11,954 nucleotides of DNA, from positions 1 to 11,954 of the forward strand of contig CAYYBR010000127.1 of NCBI GenBank assembly GCA_964470035.1, given 5' to 3'. A program made the position numbers and the translations under genes. Positions within the stretch are counted from its first letter, which is position 1, and every line of letters begins with the position of its first letter. Origin of the DNA: JAJRXG01 sp964470035 (lineage in GTDB: Bacteria; Bacteroidota; Bacteroidia; Chitinophagales; Saprospiraceae). The notes beneath the pieces are model-generated. The model made no database searches and was not told the DNA's origin. It worked only from the letters and a program-made list of their open reading frames with translations. Positions 7,383 to 11,954 of this stretch are shown here, one piece after another.

Positions 7383-8378
7383 TTAAATCCACCCATGTTC
7401 GATGTACCATTCTGTGGTTTCTTGCACAGCGGCTTCTAATGTATACTGTGGTAGATAGCCAAAGTCTTGAACAAGATCAGATATATCGCAGTCCCAATTT
7501 TGCGCTTTAGCTTTAGCTACTTGTTCGGCGTTCAGTAAGCTTTTCTTCCCTGTTATTTTGTCTAAGAGGCCGGTCATGAATACAGCTGTGTCTATAACAG
7601 GGTAGGGGATGGTAAAGCTGAGTGTTTTTTTATTGAGGCTAGCCGCTATGTGAGACAAAAAGTGCCCCATCTTATGTATTCGGCCGTCACTCGCGAAATA
7701 TGATTTCTGTGTGATATCAGAAGCAGCCGCATCAAGGACTACGCGTGCCAGATCTTTTACATAGATGAAAGTATACTTGATATCCTTGTTGCCTACAGTA
7801 GGTGTGACGCTATAATTCTTGATGGTTTTCCAGAAGGCAAAAAAGTCCTTTTCTGCAGGTCCGAATACAGCCGTTGGCCTGATGATAATCAAAGGAAGGT
7901 CATCGATCAACTTGAGTTCTCTTTCAGCTCTCAACTTGCTTTGACCGTAAGTAGTTCTTGGTTGAGGCGTTACACTTTCATCTACTACATCGTCCGGTGT
8001 GCCATCGGCACTGCCATATGCTTCGATACTCGAGATGAATACAAATTTGCGTAAGCGATCTCCTAAGACATCTAAAGCAAGCTTGGCAAAGTCTCTAGAG
8101 TATTCTGTATTGACCTTGAAGTATACACTGTCGCGCTGAGCTCTTGTTACTCCAGCGTTATGTATGATGTAGTCATAGTCTTGCTCAGATAGCACCTTCC
8201 TCATAAGATCTTCATCTGAGAAGTCCAGCAAAACAAAGTTGATACGATCATCTTGAAGAAGAGTTCGGCTAGATGTGGATCTTATGCCAGCGTAGGTATC
8301 CCAACCTCTTGACAAAGATTCATTGACTAGCCAACTGCCAACGAAACCACTAGCACCTGTGATCAGGACCTTAGGCAT
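7383..8378 (-). CDS. cerR: NAD(P)-dependent epimerase-family ceramide reductase
   Basis: An extended short-chain dehydrogenase (331 residues). The N-terminal Rossmann motif is TGASGFVG, with G8, G11 and G14 as the GxxGxxG nucleotide loop. The catalytic set is S116/S117 in FISSIEAYG and Y144-x-x-x-K148 in TYGQSK, and RPTAVFGP (167-174) is the usual epimerase-family segment. In the Caulobacter pathway and the Bacteroides equivalent, an enzyme of this family reduces the 3-keto group of the sphingoid base, in bacteria probably after N-acylation, to give dihydroceramide. Motifs alone would allow a sugar epimerase; the ceramide assignment rests on its 8-base overlap with the acyltransferase and on the serine palmitoyltransferase next door. 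A hydrophobic stretch near 258-270 (IPYPVIDTAVFMTG) may help membrane contact. Confidence 0.75.
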   Translation of the reverse strand: MPKVLITGASGFVGSWLVNESLSRGWDTYAGIRSTSSRTLLQDDRINFVLLDFSDEDLMRKVLSEQDYDYIIHNAGVTRAQRDSVYFKVNTEYSRDFAKLALDVLGDRLRKFVFISSIEAYGSADGTPDDVVDESVTPQPRTTYGQSKLRAERELKLIDDLPLIIIRPTAVFGPAEKDFFAFWKTIKNYSVTPTVGNKDIKYTFIYVKDLARVVLDAAASDITQKSYFASDGRIHKMGHFLSHIAASLNKKTLSFTIPYPVIDTAVFMTGLLDKITGKKSLLNAEQVAKAKAQNWDCDISDLVQDFGYLPQYTLEAAVQETTEWYIEHGWI

Positions 8379-9504
8379 CTAATTGGTATTGGTAGAGCCT
8401 ATAGGTCTTGTATAGTTCTGAGTTTAGTTTGAGCGCTGAGGCGTTCATCTCTTTGTTATTCTCCAGTACCCAAGACACTTCTCCTGCGATTACATTTGAT
8501 TCGCGTGCTTGCAATATATTTTTTGCAAAGAAGATAGCCTCTATACCTTTTCGGCGGTATGCAGGATTCACTCCTAAAGCGATGATCCTGACATAGTTAG
8601 TTCGCTTTCTTTTGCGAAGGAGCTTTAAGATATTGAATGGCAGAAGCCTTCCATTCTTGAAGTCTTTCGTGATTTCATTGATGTTAAATAGGGTCACCGA
8701 AAACCCCACAGGTACGCCATTGTCTTCTGCTATATAACACCACTTGGGACTTAGTATCAGTTTTAGCTCATCTGCTAACCTTTTGGTCTCACGATCAGTC
8801 ATCGGGACGAAACCCCAGTTTTCAGCCCATGCCTGATTCCAGATCTGGCGTACGTGTTCTACATCGTCCTTAAGTGACTTAGTGGTGATAGGTCTGATAC
8901 ATATGCCCTGTCTTTGTAGCCTTTCCTCTAGAGCTTGGGCCAACTTGATTGACTTCTCTGAGGCTTTATCTGTATAGAGGATATAAGCCAGAAAGTCCAT
9001 CTCTTTCTTGAAGCCATATTGTTCAATAAACTTACCGTAGTAAGGTTTATTATACGTCATCATGATCTTTGGGGGCTCATGAAAGCCATCGACTAGGATA
9101 CCAGCAGTATCATTAGTGCTGAAGTTTGTCGGACCGATAATCGCAGTTAGCCCTTGCTTTTTAACCCAATCTACGGCTGTATCAAATAAGGCTTTACAAA
9201 CCTCATAGTCATCGATAACATCAAAGAATCCGAAAAAGCCAACGGAGGACTTGTGATAAGCATTGTAGTTGTTATTGCGGATGGCCGAGATGCGTCCTAC
9301 GATCTGATCTCCAGACATCGCAAGAAAAGAGGCTACTTCTGAATGCTCAAAAAAAGGATTCTTCTTTCTATCAAAAAGCTCTTTTTGTGCCATATATAAT
9401 TCTGGCACATAATGAGAATCTCCTTTATAAAGAGAGTGGGGGAAGTCTATGTACTTTTTAATCAGAGACTTATCAGTCCCTATATTGATGATATCAACCT
9501 TCAT
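8371..9504 (-). CDS. bcerS: GNAT-fold N-acyltransferase, probable bacterial ceramide synthase
   Basis: A 377-residue protein whose C-terminal third is a GNAT domain: the acyl-CoA pyrophosphate loop is GVNPAYRRKGIEA (311-323), followed by a WVLENNKEMN segment (345-354). The N-terminal half carries a conserved-looking GPTNFSTND (124-132) and KIMMTYNKPYY (146-156), features I associate with the large GNAT proteins found beside serine palmitoyltransferase genes. The characterised Caulobacter member joins a fatty acyl group to 3-ketodihydrosphingosine; it is unrelated to the membrane-spanning eukaryotic ceramide synthases. No transmembrane helix is seen, so it likely acts at the inner face of the cytoplasmic membrane. 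It overlaps serine palmitoyltransferase by 11 bases and the reductase by 8, implying coupled translation. The acyl donor (CoA or ACP) and chain length cannot be read from sequence. The family is firm; the precise function is inferred from context. Confidence 0.78.
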   Translation of the reverse strand: MKVDIINIGTDKSLIKKYIDFPHSLYKGDSHYVPELYMAQKELFDRKKNPFFEHSEVASFLAMSGDQIVGRISAIRNNNYNAYHKSSVGFFGFFDVIDDYEVCKALFDTAVDWVKKQGLTAIIGPTNFSTNDTAGILVDGFHEPPKIMMTYNKPYYGKFIEQYGFKKEMDFLAYILYTDKASEKSIKLAQALEERLQRQGICIRPITTKSLKDDVEHVRQIWNQAWAENWGFVPMTDRETKRLADELKLILSPKWCYIAEDNGVPVGFSVTLFNINEITKDFKNGRLLPFNILKLLRKRKRTNYVRIIALGVNPAYRRKGIEAIFFAKNILQARESNVIAGEVSWVLENNKEMNASALKLNSELYKTYRLYQYQLDA

Positions 9505-10702
9505 GTACTTGTTGAGCTGCTAACTCAAATACACCTACTTTCTTAGCACACTTAGTGATCTTGTCGATAGCTTCTTCAATCTGAGCAAAACTATGTGTAG
9601 CCATCAATGAGAATCTGAGTAAGGAAGAAGTACTAGCAACTGCCGGAGAAACCACTGGATTAACAAATACTCCTTCTTCTAATAACATCTTGGTGATGCT
9701 AAAAGTCTTGTAGTCATCTCTTATGAATATCGGTATGATCGGCGTAACTGTATGTCCAGTATCGAAGCCAGCATCTTTCAAGAGTTGCATGGCGTAAGAG
9801 GTGTTGTCCCAGAGTTTCTGTAGTCTTTCTGGTTCGCTCTCCATTATGTTTAGTGCCGCTAGTGCAGATGCAGCATTAGCAGGGGCTATACTTGCTGAGA
9901 AGATTAGTGATCGAGCATTGTGCTTTAAGTAGTTGATAGTATCACTATCAGCAGCAATAAAACCACCTATGCTAGCTAAAGACTTACTAAACGTACCCAT
10001 GATCAGATCTACACTATCAGTAAGTCCAAAGTGGTCTGCAGTACCTCTACCATTTCTGCCAACTACACCCAGTCCATGGGCATCATCAACCATGATATTG
10101 GCTTTGTATTTTTCAGCTAATTTGACGATCTCAGGAAGATTAGCAAGATCACCTTCCATACTAAAAACACCATCAACCGCTATGATCTTTACTTTATCTT
10201 CATCACACCGCTGTAGCACCTTCTCGAGAGACTCCATATCATTATGGCGATACTTCAGCACTTTTGAAAATGATAGCCTTGCGCCATCTATGATACATGC
10301 ATGATCAAGTTCATCTATGATGATATAGTCATGTCTTCCAGATATCGATGAAAGTACACCTAGGTTTACCTGAAAACCAGTTGAGAAAACAAGCGCTCCG
10401 TCTTTTCCAACAAACTTTGCTAAGCGATCTTCGAGTTCAAGATGGAGATCTAATGTTCCATTGAGAAACCTCGACCCGGCACATCCCGAGCCATACTTGT
10501 CGATAGCTGCCTTAGAGGCTTCTTTGATTTTAGGGTGAGTGGTAAGTCCCAGATAACTGTTCGAACCAAACATCAGGACATCTTTGCCGTTTATTTTTAC
10601 AACAGTGTCTTGTTCTGATTCGATCGTTCTGAAGAACGGATATACGCCCATATCCTGTATCCGTTGGGGTACATCGTAGGCTTTCATTCGCTCTTTTAAC
10701 AT
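9494..10702 (-). CDS. spt: Serine palmitoyltransferase (alpha-oxoamine synthase)
   Basis: This PLP enzyme condenses L-serine with a long-chain acyl-CoA to 3-ketodihydrosphingosine, the committed step of sphingolipid synthesis. The 402-residue protein shows the full alpha-oxoamine synthase set: FGSNSYLGL (45-53), FSTGFQVNLG (106-115), ELDHACIIDGARLS with cofactor-stacking H134, VDDAHGLGV with D207 and H209, and GTFSKSLASIGGF with the PLP lysine K240. Relatives are BioF (8-amino-7-oxononanoate synthase) and Kbl (2-amino-3-ketobutyrate ligase). The SKSLASIGGF form and the neighbouring ceramide genes favour the serine enzyme. No transmembrane helix is seen, as expected for soluble bacterial forms. 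The start is ATG at 10702; a second in-frame Met five codons later is possible. The gene heads a four-gene run with its own promoter in the 89-base gap upstream. Confidence 0.88.
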   Translation of the reverse strand: MLKERMKAYDVPQRIQDMGVYPFFRTIESEQDTVVKINGKDVLMFGSNSYLGLTTHPKIKEASKAAIDKYGSGCAGSRFLNGTLDLHLELEDRLAKFVGKDGALVFSTGFQVNLGVLSSISGRHDYIIIDELDHACIIDGARLSFSKVLKYRHNDMESLEKVLQRCDEDKVKIIAVDGVFSMEGDLANLPEIVKLAEKYKANIMVDDAHGLGVVGRNGRGTADHFGLTDSVDLIMGTFSKSLASIGGFIAADSDTINYLKHNARSLIFSASIAPANAASALAALNIMESEPERLQKLWDNTSYAMQLLKDAGFDTGHTVTPIIPIFIRDDYKTFSITKMLLEEGVFVNPVVSPAVASTSSLLRFSLMATHSFAQIEEAIDKITKCAKKVGVFELAAQQVHEG

Positions 10703-10765
10703 GATAATTCGGTTTAGTTAGTGTATTGACAGAAGATTATACTTCCGTAAATCGTTTGAAAGTGA

Positions 10766-10795
10766 CAAATATAAGTAATACTACATGTACATCAA
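10766..10795 (-). promoter_or_regulatory. Bacteroidota-type promoter of the spt operon
   Basis: On the minus strand TTG (10795-10793), 19 bases and TATATTTG (10773-10766) reproduce the Bacteroidota housekeeping promoter: an exact TAnnTTTG -7 element and three of the four bases of the TTTG -33 element at normal spacing. The -33 part overlaps the stop codon of the hydroxylase gene. The expected transcript start is near 10760, leaving a 5' leader of about 57 bases before the spt ATG. Thus spt, bcerS, cerR and the HD gene can be transcribed independently of the hydroxylase. Confidence 0.7.
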
Positions 10796-11451
10796 GAATG
10801 ATGCTCAAGTACCTTTGTTTCTTCTTTTTTCTCTATAAAGTTTGACCGCACAAGATGGTCCCAAAGAGGACTGCTGACCCCAAAACCTTTGTCCGGATCT
10901 ACATAATGGTGTTTGAGGTGGTGTGTTTTTAGCTGATCCCATAATTTGCCTTTCACGTTTAAGTGATGGATCGCATAGTGAAACATGTCGTATATGAGAT
11001 AACCAAGTATAAAGGCACTGAAAAAAGCATAGAGCCCAGGGCTTGGAATAAAAGATCTCCACAAAAAGAAAAATGCCGTAGCGAGAGGTATACTCACAGA
11101 AGGAGGGAGTACTAACCTCAGCCTATCACAAGGATAGTCATGATGGATGCCGTGAAATATAAAGTGCATTTTTTTACCCCATTCTGAGGTTGGGTGAAAA
11201 TGAAAAACAAATCTGTGCATTATATATTCGATCGCCGTCCATGCTAACAAGCCCAGCATAAACCACCCAACGAAGTCTTTGATCCCAATCGAATCAGCAG
11301 TTAACGCTAGATAGCCTGAGTAAAAGATGACTGGGATGAATATGAAAAGCGGCACTGAGAAATGCACTTTCGAGAGAGCTTCCATGAAAGAGTTCTCAAA
11401 GAGTCTTATTGATTCTGGGGAGTTGGATACGTAGAGCTTTTTTTTAGTCAT
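10792..11451 (-). CDS. Fatty-acid 2-hydroxylase of ceramide (FA2H/Scs7 type)
   Basis: A 219-residue membrane di-iron enzyme of the fatty acid hydroxylase/sterol desaturase superfamily. The histidine clusters fall in order: HRFVFH (79-84), HFIFHGIHH (97-104) continuing into CDRLRLVLPP, HYAIHH (158-163) and HHLKHHY (177-183) followed by FGVSSPLWD (190-198). The H-G-x-H-H, R-L-V-x-P-P and F-G-V-S-S-P-L-W-D signatures are those of FA2H/Scs7, which put a 2-hydroxyl on the N-acyl chain of ceramide, rather than of carotenoid or sterol enzymes. Four hydrophobic helices are seen (about 31-50, 60-77, 118-132 and 138-157). The N-terminal cytochrome b5 domain of the yeast and mammalian enzymes is absent, so electrons must come from elsewhere. 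The start ATG at 11451 overlaps the upstream stop (ATGA), implying coupled translation with the DUF4833-like gene. spt follows after 89 bases. Confidence 0.88.
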   Translation of the reverse strand: MTKKKLYVSNSPESIRLFENSFMEALSKVHFSVPLFIFIPVIFYSGYLALTADSIGIKDFVGWFMLGLLAWTAIEYIMHRFVFHFHPTSEWGKKMHFIFHGIHHDYPCDRLRLVLPPSVSIPLATAFFFLWRSFIPSPGLYAFFSAFILGYLIYDMFHYAIHHLNVKGKLWDQLKTHHLKHHYVDPDKGFGVSSPLWDHLVRSNFIEKKEETKVLEHHS

Positions 11452-11954
11452 TTTGCTACCTCTATTTTTCTGTAATGCGGCTCTCCTGTCTTTTCTATGC
11501 GGCCAAAAAGTTCGATATACTTAACTACTGGAAAGACTCCCATCTCATCGGCATAGACATATATATTATTCAAATTTATCGTCTCATTGTTATGCTGATA
11601 GAGCGCCCTAAATTTCTCTGATCCTTCCGATCGTGAAATATAAAACGATAACTCCTTATACGAAACAAACTGAAACTCATACAACTCTGAAGTAATACTT
11701 TGGGATTCGTATCCAAAAGCTAGTTTATTCTGTATTTCGCTCAGTTCACAGCGTATACCGCCGGCTGTATATCTTATCCAATAAGCTTCCATGGGGATAT
11801 GCTGATGGATGAGACCATCCATTGTTCGATTGACCCTATAGACTATAGTATCAATATTTTGATTTCTCTGTATGAAAAAAAGGAGATCATCATCAGCAGG
11901 TGGAGAAGGATACCACGAAGGTCTTCCTGAACTTCCAGGATCTATGTATAATTT
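11448..11954 (-). CDS. DUF4833-like protein of unknown function (5' end missing)
   Basis: The frame has no stop from the right window edge down to TGA at 11448, so 169 codons are visible and the real start lies outside; the Met at 11822 is internal. The visible part begins shortly before a PSPPADDD segment, then LLFFIQRNQNIDTIVYRVN, then MDGLIHQHIP, EAYWIRYTAGG and IQNKLAFGYES. This LFxIQRxxNxxTIVY...YWIRY pattern is what I remember of DUF4833, a Bacteroidota family of about 170-200 residues without an assigned role. The rest is beta-rich and ends in basic residues. Only a few residues of a typical protein would be missing apart from a possible signal peptide, which cannot be seen. The stop overlaps the hydroxylase start, so the two are probably made together, suggesting an envelope or sphingolipid-related role. 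Confidence 0.65.
   Translation of the reverse strand, partial: KLYIDPGSSGRPSWYPSPPADDDLLFFIQRNQNIDTIVYRVNRTMDGLIHQHIPMEAYWIRYTAGGIRCELSEIQNKLAFGYESQSITSELYEFQFVSYKELSFYISRSEGSEKFRALYQHNNETINLNNIYVYADEMGVFPVVKYIELFGRIEKTGEPHYRKIEVAK

Noticed and set aside
9933..10304. Plus-strand open frame of 123 codons inside the serine palmitoyltransferase gene
   Set aside because: Entirely antisense to a conserved enzyme core, with no recognisable domain.
9494..10702. BioF or Kbl identity for the alpha-oxoamine synthase
   Set aside because: No biotin or threonine-degradation genes nearby; acyltransferase, reductase and ceramide hydroxylase neighbours and the SKSLASIGGF lysine motif favour serine palmitoyltransferase.
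1..11954. Mobile elements, CRISPR arrays, tRNA or rRNA genes
   Set aside because: No transposase, integrase, spaced direct repeats or RNA-gene signatures were seen; the only tandem repeats are inside two protein-coding genes.

Overview
The window looks like chromosomal DNA from a member of the Bacteroidota, most likely a Saprospiria- or Chitinophagia-type marine or sludge bacterium. Four observations point that way: OmpA-family and secreted proteins with thrombospondin type 3 (TSP3) repeats, a bacterial ceramide gene set, two exact matches to the Bacteroidota -7 promoter element TAnnTTTG, and no Shine-Dalgarno sequences. The phylum call is fairly safe; the class is an inference. No rRNA, tRNA, CRISPR array, insertion sequence or phage gene is visible. 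Coding density is high and no gene-free stretch exceeds about 100 bases.

Left part (1-5567). A plus-strand OmpA-family cell-wall anchor, cut by the left edge, ends at a strong hairpin terminator shared with the convergent mutS. Behind mutS, on the minus strand, lie a secreted protein with four exactly 40-residue TSP3 repeats and a small secreted DUF3299-like protein. These three minus-strand genes could be one transcription unit (DUF3299-like, TSP3 protein, mutS), but no functional link is apparent.

Middle (5568-6659). holA (DNA polymerase III delta subunit) is the only plus-strand gene here. A perfect -7 element lies so close to its start codon that the mRNA may be leaderless.

Right part (6690-11954, all minus strand). 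This is a compact sphingolipid (ceramide) locus. In transcription order it holds a DUF4833-like protein cut by the right edge, a ceramide fatty-acid 2-hydroxylase (FA2H/Scs7 type, start overlapping the previous stop as ATGA), a near-consensus Bacteroidota promoter, serine palmitoyltransferase, a GNAT-fold acyltransferase matching bacterial ceramide synthase, an epimerase-family ceramide reductase, and a YedJ/YpgQ-type HD phosphohydrolase. The last four genes overlap or sit within 9 bases of each other. The expected pathway is: serine plus acyl-CoA gives 3-ketodihydrosphingosine, which is N-acylated, then reduced to dihydroceramide and 2-hydroxylated on the fatty acyl chain. The two proteins without an assigned step, the DUF4833-like protein and the HD hydrolase, bracket the pathway and are the best candidates for new biology here.

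Two gene boundaries matter. The OmpA-family gene has no real start in the window (its first Met lies inside a TSP3 repeat). The last gene stays open from its first in-window Met at 11822 to the right edge at 11954.
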